Source: an uncultured Clostridia bacterium (GTDB lineage: Bacteria > Bacillota > Clostridia > Oscillospirales > Ruminococcaceae). From it: 64,000 nt of DNA. Below are positions 16,638 through 25,327 of the stretch, one piece after another. The stretch spans positions 1 to 64,000 of the forward strand of contig CANQVG010000003.1 of NCBI GenBank assembly GCA_947627235.1, given 5' to 3'. How positions within the stretch are numbered: position 1 is the stretch's first letter; every line of letters starts with the position of its first letter. The notes under the pieces are model-generated. The model worked only from the letters and a program-made list of their open reading frames with translations, searched no databases and had not been told where the DNA came from. The translations under genes were made by a program, and so were the position numbers.

Positions 16638-16714
16638 TGGTCGAGGTGACGGGATTCGAACCCACGGCCTCCACGTCCCGAACGTGGCGCTCTACCAAAC
16701 TGAGCCACACCTCG
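16638..16714 (-). tRNA. tRNA-Pro(CGG)
   Basis: Minus-strand cloverleaf with acceptor stem CGAGGTG/CACCTCG, anticodon stem CCACG/CGTGG, loop TTCGGGA (anticodon CGG), T-arm GGTTCGAATCC and encoded CCA. Confidence 0.95.
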
Positions 16715-16907
16715 TTGAACGGCTTCAATAGCCGCTCGAATATAATACCACAAATTCGCTGAAATGTCAACGCTTTCACAAAAGTTTTTCTCGAGCATTT
16801 TATTTCCAAACAAACGGAGAATTTTTTACCGCCGAATTGTCCAACCGATATGTTTACAACCCGTCGCGCATTTGGTAAAATAAACTCAACGGGTCCGAAA
16901 AACGAAA

Positions 16908-17221
16908 AAGACATTCAAACGGCTCTACTACACGTTTTCCGAGCTTTGGAAGCTTTCGCCGCTCGCAGAAGCAAAGAAGACTTGGCTTCAAGGCTCGGCG
17001 GCTTTCCTGCGTTTCAAATAAGAACGGCTGCGTCACCGAGACGGGCTCTTTCGGCTTTGTGGACACGTCCTTAAGACGCCGGACGGCGGCAGAATTTTTG
17101 AGGACGACTATACCGCCCGCGCTATGGCGAAGCTCGCGCAGAAAAACGACTACACCGTCGGTCCCGACTGTCACCGCGTAACGGAAATCTGCGCGGCAAC
17201 GGGACTTTCGGAGGATTTCTG
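16908..17221 (+). pseudogene. Broken gene remnant of unknown family
   Basis: Three protein-like stretches in changing frames suggest a decayed gene. One frame reads YYTFSELWKLSPLAEAKKTW then hits TAA at 17020; a second reads NKNGCVTETGSFGFVDTS from about 17017; the first frame then resumes as LKTPDGGRIFEDDY through VGPDCHRVTEICAATG and stops at 17219-17221. At least two frameshifts would be needed to join them. No start or ribosome binding site is seen. The family is not recognised, and a sequencing error is an alternative to true decay. Confidence 0.45.
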
Positions 17222-17230
17222 AAAGCAATA

Positions 17231-17260
17231 TAAAGCGCCCTTTTTACAGGGCGCTTTTAT
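17231..17260. terminator. Bidirectional terminator
   Basis: AAGCGCCC/GGGCGCTT with a short loop, T-run on one side and A-run on the other; ends the carbohydrate operon on the minus strand. Confidence 0.85.
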
Positions 17261-17262
17261 TC

Positions 17263-19020
17263 TTATTTAAGCTTTACCGTGATATCCCTCATATTCTCGG
17301 GCAAATCCTTTTCCTCAACTAAATCAAGTACAGGCTCGCCGTCGAAGCCGAAGTGTACACGCCTTATCCCGGACGAGCGGGGTGCGTGTATGCCCGGGCG
17401 AGCGTGGTAGGTGTTCCATACGTCGCCATATTCGTCGGTAACATACGCGTTGTGACCGGGGCCGTACTCGCCGGGGGCCACGAGCGAGTGCATCAGCGGG
17501 TAGTTGCCCTTAGTCCAGACAGACGGGTCCAGAAGGTCGGCGCCCTGCTTCGCGGTCAGCATACCTACACAGTAGGTCGTATCTACAAGCGCGGAGCTGA
17601 AAGTCAGGTAAATCATACCGTCGCGGTAAAGGGCAAAAGGTCCCTCGTCGACAAGAGTGTGGTTATTCTGCCAGCCGTATTCGGGCAGCGTGAGCAGAAC
17701 TGGGTCGCTTACGAGTTTCCAAGGCTCGTCGGGGTTGATTTCGGCGATGTATACCCACGCGCCGAGGTCAATAGGGTTGAACTGACGCTGACTCCACGCG
17801 ACGTACACCTTTCCGCCGCTCTCAATCGTCGTCATATCGAGGGTGATGCCCTTGTCGTAGAGCGGGGTGCCGTCCTTTTTGAGCACCTTGCGGGGAGCCT
17901 CCCAGCTTTCGCGGTCGTCCAGCTCGCCGCCCTCTTTCAGAACCATTACGTGCGACTGCTCGTCGCCGAACTCTTTCGGCGTGCAGGCGTGGAAGATGTA
18001 TTCCTTTCCCGCGACGTTATGGAACTCGGGCGCCCAGAGCAGCCCTCCGACGTGCGGATAGGTCTCGGAATCGAGAATAAGCTTTTCGGGGGCGGTTACA
18101 AGCCCGGGAATCGTCTTCGCGCGGCGGACGTAGATGGTGTGGTTGCCGTCGGCGTCGTTGGTAGCGATAAAGTAGTAGTCTCCCTTGTAGCGGTAAACGC
18201 AGGGGTCGGCGCGGTTGACGGCAATCGGGAAGTCATAGTGGTCGGCGTGGATACGTCCTTTTGCCTCGCCGTTTGCTGTGGTCTCCCAGTCGACGCGCTT
18301 TGAATGGGTCGAGCCGTCGGAGTAGCGTACAGTCACTCTGAAGTCCGCAAGCTTATCCGCCTCGACCTCTTTTTCGTATTTGAGCGACACCGCCACGGGC
18401 GTCAGCAGCTTTTTAAGGGCATAGTCGGCTTTATCGTCCGCAACCTCAAAGGTCCTCGCATCATAAGCGCCCTCGATTCCGGTTTCGACATACTCAAAAT
18501 GCCCGCCGTGATGATGGCAGCAGCCCTCGCCGTTTCCGATTTCTTTTACGTCATCGGTGGGCTCGGTGAGGGATTTAAGCTTGCGGCGGAATATCTTCCC
18601 GCCGGCTTCAAACTTCGCGACAAGGCTTTGACAGTTGGGGCAGACCTTGAGCATAACGTCGTCGAGGTATTCGTCGCAGAGTTTAAGAAGTCCCAGCTCG
18701 GTATAGTGGACGAGGTCGGGGGTCTCAAAGACCACTGCGCAGCCCTTGGACTCGGGGTCAGGCTCACCGTTTGCCTCGGTGCGTACCGCGATGACCTTAA
18801 AACCGCCATCGCAGGGCATCACAAAGGGCTTTTTGAGGCTCTTCGGGTGAAGCGCGTGACTGACGGGGTCCTGCGTCGCCTTGACGAACAGAACACCGTA
18901 GTTGTGGTTGAGCGGCGCGAAAGCACCGTCCTTTTCATAGCCGAGATGCATACTCAAACCGAGCCGCGGGGCATATTCCGCCTCACTGACCGGCTTTCGG
19001 GTGTAACATACAAACTTCAT
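17263..19020 (-). CDS. GH43-like glycosidase, cytosolic
   Basis: A 585-residue protein whose C-terminal half (about 262-575) is a GH43-type five-bladed propeller. Likely catalytic residues are D272 (NRADPCVYRY), D395 (GITLDMTTIE) and E459 (LVDEGPFAL). GH43 enzymes are arabinofuranosidases or xylosidases that act on hemicellulose oligomers. The first 260 residues are an unassigned region with CPNC and GCCHHHGGH, which may bind metal. There is no signal peptide, so it should work on imported sugars. It starts just after the GH30 stop (TAGTATG) and ends the operon. Confidence 0.85.
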   Translation of the reverse strand: MKFVCYTRKPVSEAEYAPRLGLSMHLGYEKDGAFAPLNHNYGVLFVKATQDPVSHALHPKSLKKPFVMPCDGGFKVIAVRTEANGEPDPESKGCAVVFETPDLVHYTELGLLKLCDEYLDDVMLKVCPNCQSLVAKFEAGGKIFRRKLKSLTEPTDDVKEIGNGEGCCHHHGGHFEYVETGIEGAYDARTFEVADDKADYALKKLLTPVAVSLKYEKEVEADKLADFRVTVRYSDGSTHSKRVDWETTANGEAKGRIHADHYDFPIAVNRADPCVYRYKGDYYFIATNDADGNHTIYVRRAKTIPGLVTAPEKLILDSETYPHVGGLLWAPEFHNVAGKEYIFHACTPKEFGDEQSHVMVLKEGGELDDRESWEAPRKVLKKDGTPLYDKGITLDMTTIESGGKVYVAWSQRQFNPIDLGAWVYIAEINPDEPWKLVSDPVLLTLPEYGWQNNHTLVDEGPFALYRDGMIYLTFSSALVDTTYCVGMLTAKQGADLLDPSVWTKGNYPLMHSLVAPGEYGPGHNAYVTDEYGDVWNTYHARPGIHAPRSSGIRRVHFGFDGEPVLDLVEEKDLPENMRDITVKLK

Positions 19021-19021
19021 A

Positions 19022-20623
19022 CTATTCTCCTTTATTCTCGTTTTCTTCGGCTTTTGCTATCTTTTTGGTGTGCTTTGAGGTGATTGCAAACGTCATAATT
19101 ATCGCGACAACGATGATTGCTCCGGTGCATACAAGCGCTATGATGACCTGCATCGAAAGTCCCGCGCTCTTGGAGGGGTCCTTTACGAACGGATTTACCT
19201 TTTCCTCAACGACGGGAGCCGTGTAATTCGGATCGGCTTCGAGGTCGATGTCGATAGTCATAAGGCTCCTTGCGGGAATTAAAAGTTCGTCCTCGTACTT
19301 GCCGTTGTCCAGCATATACTTGTTTTTAAAGCGGTTCTCGCCCTCGGTGGAGAGCCAACAGGCGGAATCAAGTATCGTTTTGCCGCCGAGGTCGAGGGTC
19401 ATATACTCCTCGGTCTCGGAGGGGTTCATCACTACCACCACGAGCTTCGAGCCGTCGGGCGATTTGAACGCCGCGACCTTTGATTTGAGGCTCTCCTGAA
19501 CGTCGACGCGCTGATAGCCGTTCTTTATGAATTTTGAGTAGTGCTGCATTATGTAGTGATTGCCGTTTCGCTTTATGGCGGCGTCTGCATCGGCGCCGCC
19601 TATCTCGATAAGGCATCTGCCGAGGTCGGATACCCAGACGCCATTCCAGTAGAGATATGCGGTTACGTTTTCATACGTCAGCTCATCCATAATGACTTCG
19701 GCGTGCTCAAACGGAAAGTCGCTCCACCACTCGGTCTCCCAGATGCGGTAGCCTTCCATAGCGTTTTTAACGGCTGTCATATTGGCTTCGCCGAGATCCA
19801 TTCCGTAGAGGTGATGCGCGACTACTTCGAGGCTCTCGGGACAGTTCTCTATTACCGGGTCAAGATAACCCTTGAGAAGGTCGGGGAATCCCGCCATAGT
19901 CTCGGCGCCTAAAAGCTTGGGGGCGTATTCGCCGAAAGCTTCCTTAAACGCCTCGTAGACGGCGATATGAGCCTTCCAGTAGGCGCAGTGATCCTCGTTC
20001 TCCTCCTGACCGAAGAAAAAGCCGGCGCTTTTCGGGTCGCCCGTCTCTTCAAAATTGCGCTCCTGGAACTCGATTTCGTTGGATATCGAGAAGTAATCTA
20101 CGGGTATTCCGGCGTCGAAGAAAAGCTTTATCGACTCCACGCAGAAGTCTGCCAGCTCGTCATACATATACTCGCCGTTTTCGTCCTTTGCGAGAGTGTA
20201 GTATCTTAGACCGTCGTCCGGCTTTTCGGTATAGGCGATCCACGGGAGGTCGCGGTCATACTGACCCCACGATGTGACCATAACTATCGGCTTTATACCG
20301 CGATTCAAGGCTGCCTTGTAATAGGCATAATAGGCGGGATATCCGTTGAGAGCGTTCTGATACTCCTCGCCGACGTGATTGAGGTCGCGGAACCTGAGAA
20401 TGTTGAACTCGGTGTCGTTGAATATCCAGTCATAGCCCTCCTCGGCGTTGTTGTTGGTGGTGAGCCAGTCGCCGTACCATGTATATGACGCGCCGAAGCC
20501 GTCTATGGTCTGATATTTTGTGCCGAAGTCGACCTTGACAAGATCCTCCTCAGCCGCTGCGGCGCTTGACCCGAGCGACGCCGCCATCACAATCGCAGCT
20601 ATGAACGCAAACAGCTTTTTCAT
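19022..20623 (-). CDS. GH30 family glycosidase, secreted and membrane-anchored
   Basis: A 533-residue enzyme with a signal peptide (residues 1-23), a GH30 barrel and side beta domain, and a C-terminal membrane helix (about 492-515) that would tether it to the cell. The acid/base is E183 in SISNEIEF and the nucleophile E298 in IWETEWW. GH30 members include glucuronoxylanases and other beta-glycosidases; the start QTIDGFGASYTWYGDW fits. With GH43 and four binding lipoproteins it suggests surface cutting of a plant or host polymer followed by uptake. Confidence 0.88.
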   Translation of the reverse strand: MKKLFAFIAAIVMAASLGSSAAAAEEDLVKVDFGTKYQTIDGFGASYTWYGDWLTTNNNAEEGYDWIFNDTEFNILRFRDLNHVGEEYQNALNGYPAYYAYYKAALNRGIKPIVMVTSWGQYDRDLPWIAYTEKPDDGLRYYTLAKDENGEYMYDELADFCVESIKLFFDAGIPVDYFSISNEIEFQERNFEETGDPKSAGFFFGQEENEDHCAYWKAHIAVYEAFKEAFGEYAPKLLGAETMAGFPDLLKGYLDPVIENCPESLEVVAHHLYGMDLGEANMTAVKNAMEGYRIWETEWWSDFPFEHAEVIMDELTYENVTAYLYWNGVWVSDLGRCLIEIGGADADAAIKRNGNHYIMQHYSKFIKNGYQRVDVQESLKSKVAAFKSPDGSKLVVVVMNPSETEEYMTLDLGGKTILDSACWLSTEGENRFKNKYMLDNGKYEDELLIPARSLMTIDIDLEADPNYTAPVVEEKVNPFVKDPSKSAGLSMQVIIALVCTGAIIVVAIIMTFAITSKHTKKIAKAEENENKGE

Positions 20624-20640
20624 TAAAAATCCCCTTTCAG

Positions 20641-20674
20641 GACAAAACTCCGCCCGCCGACTTTCGGCGGGCGG
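20641..20674 (-). terminator. Intercistronic hairpin between binding protein 1 and GH30
   Basis: CCGCCCGCCGA/TCGGCGGGCGG, 11-bp perfect stem, followed on the minus strand by TTTTG. It ends 18 bases before the GH30 start, so it may partly stop or stabilise the transcript. Confidence 0.65.
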
Positions 20675-20688
20675 AACGCAAAATTTGC

Positions 20689-22137
20689 TTATTCGTTATT
20701 GAAGTCTTCTATCATTTGGTTGAGATCTTCGACATAATACTCAATCTGCTCTCCGTACTGCTCCTTGAGCTGAGCCCAGGATGACGGGTTGGTACCGGAG
20801 CGTATAATGTCGTTCGACATATGAGCAAGCGCATTGCCGAGACCGTCGGGCAGGTTGTTGTTGATATCGAGAACAGGATGCTCGGCGGCAAGCCTGTAGC
20901 ACTCCTTGTGCATCTCAATCATTTCATCAGTCCACAGATATTTTTCTCTGAGCTGATTTTCGTCAATCTGAATGACGATAGGGTCAATCTTCTTGAATCT
21001 GTCGCACATCGCCAAAAGCGCAACGCCCTCGGGGTTATTTGCGTGCATTACTATGCTGTAGCCCTCAATACCGGCTCGCATGTAGTAGTTGCCGTCGCCG
21101 TTGGGGTCTCTCGGAAGCGGGGCAAACATTACCTCGTGCTGCGCAACATCTCCCCAACGTGAAGACACCACATCAACCGTGTCTGTGAAGCCCCACTCGG
21201 CGATTATGTAGAAGAGGGTCAGACCTTCTTTCATACCTTCGCCGAAATCTCCGCTGCCTCTTAAGGACCATGAGCCGTTCAGAGACTGATAGGTGCAGTT
21301 ATTCTTTACGAGGTTATAGATGACGTCCTGCGAACGCTCGATTTCCGGCGAATCTATATTTGATACAAACTTGCCGGTCTCTTCGTCGATGCCGAAGAAC
21401 AACTGACCGGTGGACTCTAAAAGTCCTCCCGCGTAGGCGTTGCCGTCGAGGGCAAAGTGGTCGGTGTCGGGGTCGTTGAAATCCAGACACATGTCATAAA
21501 ATTCATCCCAAGTCCACTCGTCGTTCCAGTAGAGTTTGGCAGGGTCTTCATAGCCGTATTCGTTAATTACTCTGCGGTTATAAACGACAACGTTGCTTAC
21601 GCCGAAATCGGTGACGATATGATAGTGCTTACCCTTGAGGACGAAATAATCGGCGGCTGCCTTCATCGGGGCAAACAGCGGGTCGTCAAAGTCTATCCAC
21701 TGATCAACCGGCTGGATCATTTCCTTGATGCAGTTCATCGGGTAGAGCGCCATAACGCCGTTAGACGCCTGAGTTGCATCGGGGGGGGTACCGGAAGCGA
21801 TATACCTCGCGAGGTCGTCGTAGTAGTCAAAGTATCCGCACTCAAGCCATTCTACGGAGCCGCCGTATTTATGGGTAAACGTCCAGTTACCGGTATTTAC
21901 GACCTGATCTTCTTCGTAGTTCTGAAGCGGGTCATACCAAGAATACCAGATTACGTGGCTTCCTGCGCCGGGAGCGGTCGCTTCGTCGGGCAGCCTTATG
22001 CCGGCGGCGTTAAGTATCGCTTCCGAGTCCTCTGAATTGAGTGTAAGTTGAATCGGCTTACGCTTGTTGTTTTTGCCGCATCCGACGAGGGAAACGATCA
22101 TTAAAAGCACAAGCGCGACAGCTAAAGCTCTTTTCAT
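20689..22137 (-). CDS. Solute-binding lipoprotein, paralog 1
   Basis: A 482-residue sugar-type (family 1) extracellular binding protein. The lipobox is LVGCG. It shares with its three neighbours the opening KRKPIQLTL-SEDSEAILNAAG-RLP and the core NRRVINEYGYEDPAKLYWNDEW. It would bind a sugar outside the membrane and pass it to an ABC permease, but no permease or ATPase is in the window. Of the four it is the most distant in the ligand-facing middle (for instance MALYPMNCIKEM). Good RBS (AAGGAG) before ATG at 22137. It is the last binding protein before the hairpin and GH30. Confidence 0.88.
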   Translation of the reverse strand: MKRALAVALVLLMIVSLVGCGKNNKRKPIQLTLNSEDSEAILNAAGIRLPDEATAPGAGSHVIWYSWYDPLQNYEEDQVVNTGNWTFTHKYGGSVEWLECGYFDYYDDLARYIASGTPPDATQASNGVMALYPMNCIKEMIQPVDQWIDFDDPLFAPMKAAADYFVLKGKHYHIVTDFGVSNVVVYNRRVINEYGYEDPAKLYWNDEWTWDEFYDMCLDFNDPDTDHFALDGNAYAGGLLESTGQLFFGIDEETGKFVSNIDSPEIERSQDVIYNLVKNNCTYQSLNGSWSLRGSGDFGEGMKEGLTLFYIIAEWGFTDTVDVVSSRWGDVAQHEVMFAPLPRDPNGDGNYYMRAGIEGYSIVMHANNPEGVALLAMCDRFKKIDPIVIQIDENQLREKYLWTDEMIEMHKECYRLAAEHPVLDINNNLPDGLGNALAHMSNDIIRSGTNPSSWAQLKEQYGEQIEYYVEDLNQMIEDFNNE

Positions 22138-22158
22138 TGAATATCTCCTTTTTTTAGT

Positions 22159-23598
22159 TTAATTTTCAGCAGAAAAGTCTGCTACCATTTGGTTAAGTTC
22201 TTCGATATAATAATCGAAGCTCTCCTTGTTTGCCTCCTTGAGCTGAGCCCATGTGGAGGGATTGGTTCCTCCGCTGCGCATGATGCTGTTGTTGAATTTG
22301 TCAAAAACAGCCTGAAGCCCGTCGGGAAGATTGCCGCCCACTCCGGTGGTAAAGTTTGCCATAGCAAGCCTCTGGCACTCCTTGGACATCTCTAACATTT
22401 CGTCGTTCCAGAGATAAATCTCTCTTAGCTGTTTTTCGTCAATCTGCTGAACAACAGGGTCAATAATTTTGAAGCGGATGCATGACGCGAGAAAGGCGGC
22501 GCCCTCCGGGTTGGGGGCCTCGCTGATAAGAACCATCGAGCCTTTGATATCGTTGAAGCTCGAAGCAAGATAGTAAACGCCGTCGCCGCTTTCGTCGCGC
22601 GGCAGGGGAGCGTACATAACCTCGTTGTTAGCGATATCTCCCCATTTGGCAGATACTTCATCAACCGGCTCTTGGAAGAAAACCTCTCCGATGATATAGA
22701 ACAGACAGAGACCGTCCTTAAGTCCGACTCCGAAATCGCCGCCTCGGATACTCCAAGTGCCGCGACCGTAGCAGCAATCGTTCTTAATGAGGTTATAGAG
22801 GTAATCCTGACCGCGTTCGATTTCGGGAGAATCGAGGTTGGAATAGAACAGTCCGGTTTCGTCCCTCTGGAGGAACTGCTGACCCGAAGCCTCTATAAAC
22901 ATCCCCTGAAACGCGTATCCGTCGAGGGCAAATCTGTCGGCGTCCGGCTCCGAAAAGTCCACACACATATCGTAAAACTTATCCCAAGTCCACTCGTCGT
23001 TCCAGTAAAGATCGGCGGGGTCGTCGTAGCCGTATTCCTCGATAACTCTGCGGTTATAGACGCACACATTGGACGGTGCGGTCTCTATACATATGTAGTA
23101 GTGCTTACCGTTGAGCGAAAATTTATCGGCAAGGCTCTTCATCGGCGCCCAAAGCGGGTCGTCGTAATTTATCCACGGGTCTACGGGCTGAATGGTGCCT
23201 TTTATCGCGCCCATCGGGAAAGAATATCCGCCCGTGTAGATATCAGGCGGGGTCCCGCCCACGATAAGCGCCGCCAGACCGTCGGGAGCGTCTTCGTACG
23301 TCGTTTCGATATAGTCGAGATTTCCGTGATACTTTTGCTGGAACGTCCAAAATCCGGTGTTGACGATTTCATCTTCGTCATAGTTGCGGAACGGGTCGCC
23401 CCAGCCGTACCATGTTACCGTAGAACCCGCGCCGGCGGCATCGGATTCGTCCGGAAGTCTGACGCCGGCGGCGTTAAGTATCGCCTCGGAATCCTCGCTC
23501 GAAAGCGTGAGCTGAATCGGCTTGCGCTTGTTGCTTCCGCAGCCTACAAGCGCAACTATCATCAGCAGTGCAAGCAAAATTGCCGCATATCTTTTCAT
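22159..23598 (-). CDS. Solute-binding lipoprotein, paralog 2
   Basis: A 479-residue paralog with lipobox LVGCG and the conserved opening block. The middle reads FPMGAIKGTIQPVDPWINYDD and NRRVIEEYGYDDPADLYWND. It is closest to paralog 3 by eye. It lies 21 bases after... that is, between paralogs 3 and 1 on the same strand with short gaps, so all three are probably one transcript. The likely role is sugar capture; the ligand cannot be read from sequence. Confidence 0.88.
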   Translation of the reverse strand: MKRYAAILLALLMIVALVGCGSNKRKPIQLTLSSEDSEAILNAAGVRLPDESDAAGAGSTVTWYGWGDPFRNYDEDEIVNTGFWTFQQKYHGNLDYIETTYEDAPDGLAALIVGGTPPDIYTGGYSFPMGAIKGTIQPVDPWINYDDPLWAPMKSLADKFSLNGKHYYICIETAPSNVCVYNRRVIEEYGYDDPADLYWNDEWTWDKFYDMCVDFSEPDADRFALDGYAFQGMFIEASGQQFLQRDETGLFYSNLDSPEIERGQDYLYNLIKNDCCYGRGTWSIRGGDFGVGLKDGLCLFYIIGEVFFQEPVDEVSAKWGDIANNEVMYAPLPRDESGDGVYYLASSFNDIKGSMVLISEAPNPEGAAFLASCIRFKIIDPVVQQIDEKQLREIYLWNDEMLEMSKECQRLAMANFTTGVGGNLPDGLQAVFDKFNNSIMRSGGTNPSTWAQLKEANKESFDYYIEELNQMVADFSAEN

Positions 23599-23633
23599 GC
23601 GTTTTCTCCTATAATGTTCCTTTGGGCGGAGTT

Positions 23634-25088
23634 TTATGCCTCAAGATCATCAATCATAGTGTTGAGTTCTTCTATGTAATAGTCAAAGCTTTCGCGGTTT
23701 GCCTCTTTTAGCTGAGCCCACGACGAGCCTTCCATTCCGCTGCGAACCATACTTTGGCAGAGACGATAGCAAGCTTCGCCGAGACCGTCGGGCAGGTTGC
23801 CGGTGTAGTCAATAAGGAAGTTACTGTCGGCGATTCTCTGACATTCCTTGGACATTTCGAGCATTTCGTCGGTGTAGCAGAGTCTTTCCTTAAGCTGCTT
23901 CTCATCTATCTGTCTTACAATGGGGTCGATATCCTTGAAGCGGATGCAGGAAGCAAGAAGCGCAGCGCCCTCGGGGTTGGGAGCGTCGGTAATGATGACC
24001 ATAGCGCCTCTGATGTTGTCGAAGCTCGAAGCGCAGTAGTATACGCCGTCGCCGTTTTCGTCACGCGGCAGAGGAACAAACATAAGCTCATGCTGTGTCA
24101 GGTCGCCCCAAGTCTTGCCAAGAGATTCGACGGTGCAGGCGCGGTCGGTCCAGAACGCTTCGCCTATTACATAAAACAGGCATAGACCGTCTTTAACGCC
24201 GGCGCCCCACGCTCCGTTATCGCGGAGGTTGTAGGTACCCTTGCTGTAGATGCAGTTGTTCTTCAGGAGCTGATAAAGCATATCCTGACCGCGCTCGATC
24301 TCGGGCGAGTCAATATTTGAATAATATCTGCCGTTCTCATCGTTCATAAGAACCTGCTGACCGGTAGACTCAATGAACATTCCTTCATAGGCATAGCCGT
24401 CAAGGGCATAGCGGTCTTCGTCGGGGTCAGAGAAGTCCATACACATTTCGTAGAACTTCTGCCAAGTCCACTCGTCGTTCCAGTAGAGGTCGGCGGGATC
24501 GTCGTAGCCGTATTCCTCGATAACTCTGCGGTTGTAGGGAACGACGTTCGCGGGAGTAGTCTTAATGCATATCTGATAGTGCTTGCCTCCGATGGAAAAC
24601 TTCTCGGCAAGACCCTTCATCGGCGACCACAGCGGATCGTCATAATCAATCCACGGGTCAACGGGCTGTATGGTGCCCTTGATGGCTCTCATCGGGAAGG
24701 ATGCGGTGGAGTTGGTTCCTCCGGTCATAATATCCGGAGGGGTACCGCCAACCATAAGCTGTGCAAGTTCGTCAGCAAAGGTCTGATACGTGGTCTCGTG
24801 ATAACTGATAGAGCCGCCGTATTTATTCTGGAAAGTCCAGTATCCTGTGTTTACCAGCTCACCTTCGCTGTAGTTCTGGAAAGGGTCGCCCCAGCCGAAC
24901 CAAGTTACTACCGAATCCGCACCGGCGGCTACCGATTTGTCCGGCAGTCTGACGCCGGCGGCGTTAAGTATCGCCTCGGAGTCCTCACTCGAAAGAGTGA
25001 GCTGAATAGGCTTACGCTTATTGCTGCCGCAGCCGACAAGCGCGACTATCATTAGCAAGACAAACGCAAGCGAAATGAATCTTTTCAT
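23634..25088 (-). CDS. Solute-binding lipoprotein, paralog 3
   Basis: A 484-residue paralog, first gene of the transcript that runs into GH30 and GH43. Lipobox LVGCG, then the shared opening block and the TVGGTPPDI-type loop (LMVGGTPPDIMTGG). A strong promoter lies upstream at 25139-25167 and AGGAGG before the ATG. The nearly fixed opening block against a varied middle suggests that the part that docks to a common partner is kept while ligand specificity has drifted. Confidence 0.88.
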   Translation of the reverse strand: MKRFISLAFVLLMIVALVGCGSNKRKPIQLTLSSEDSEAILNAAGVRLPDKSVAAGADSVVTWFGWGDPFQNYSEGELVNTGYWTFQNKYGGSISYHETTYQTFADELAQLMVGGTPPDIMTGGTNSTASFPMRAIKGTIQPVDPWIDYDDPLWSPMKGLAEKFSIGGKHYQICIKTTPANVVPYNRRVIEEYGYDDPADLYWNDEWTWQKFYEMCMDFSDPDEDRYALDGYAYEGMFIESTGQQVLMNDENGRYYSNIDSPEIERGQDMLYQLLKNNCIYSKGTYNLRDNGAWGAGVKDGLCLFYVIGEAFWTDRACTVESLGKTWGDLTQHELMFVPLPRDENGDGVYYCASSFDNIRGAMVIITDAPNPEGAALLASCIRFKDIDPIVRQIDEKQLKERLCYTDEMLEMSKECQRIADSNFLIDYTGNLPDGLGEACYRLCQSMVRSGMEGSSWAQLKEANRESFDYYIEELNTMIDDLEA

Positions 25089-25138
25089 AATATTGCCTCC
25101 TGATTTTTTAAAAGGGTTGGTGACAAAATACCACTATC

Positions 25139-25167
25139 ATTATACCATTATTATCGGTCGCCCGCAA
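25139..25167 (-). promoter_or_regulatory. Promoter of the binding-protein/GH operon
   Basis: On the minus strand: TTGCGG (25162-25167), 17-base spacer, TATAAT (25139-25144), about 50 bases before the ATG of paralog 3. Confidence 0.75.
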
Positions 25168-25277
25168 GAGTAATTATTGACATTTTTTAATGCGGTGTTT
25201 TGTCTACACTGCTTAATTGGCGGAAATTTTTCGTAAATAATTGACTTTTTATTATAAGATTTCCAACATTTATACAT

Positions 25278-25304
25278 AAAATCCCCCGACTCCAAGGTCG
25301 GGGG
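25278..25304 (-). terminator. Terminator of binding-protein paralog 4
   Basis: CCCCCGAC/GTCGGGGG with TTTTA after it on the minus strand. It separates paralog 4 from the other three. Confidence 0.88.
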
Positions 25305-25327
25305 ACTGTGTGTAGTATTTACCTAAA

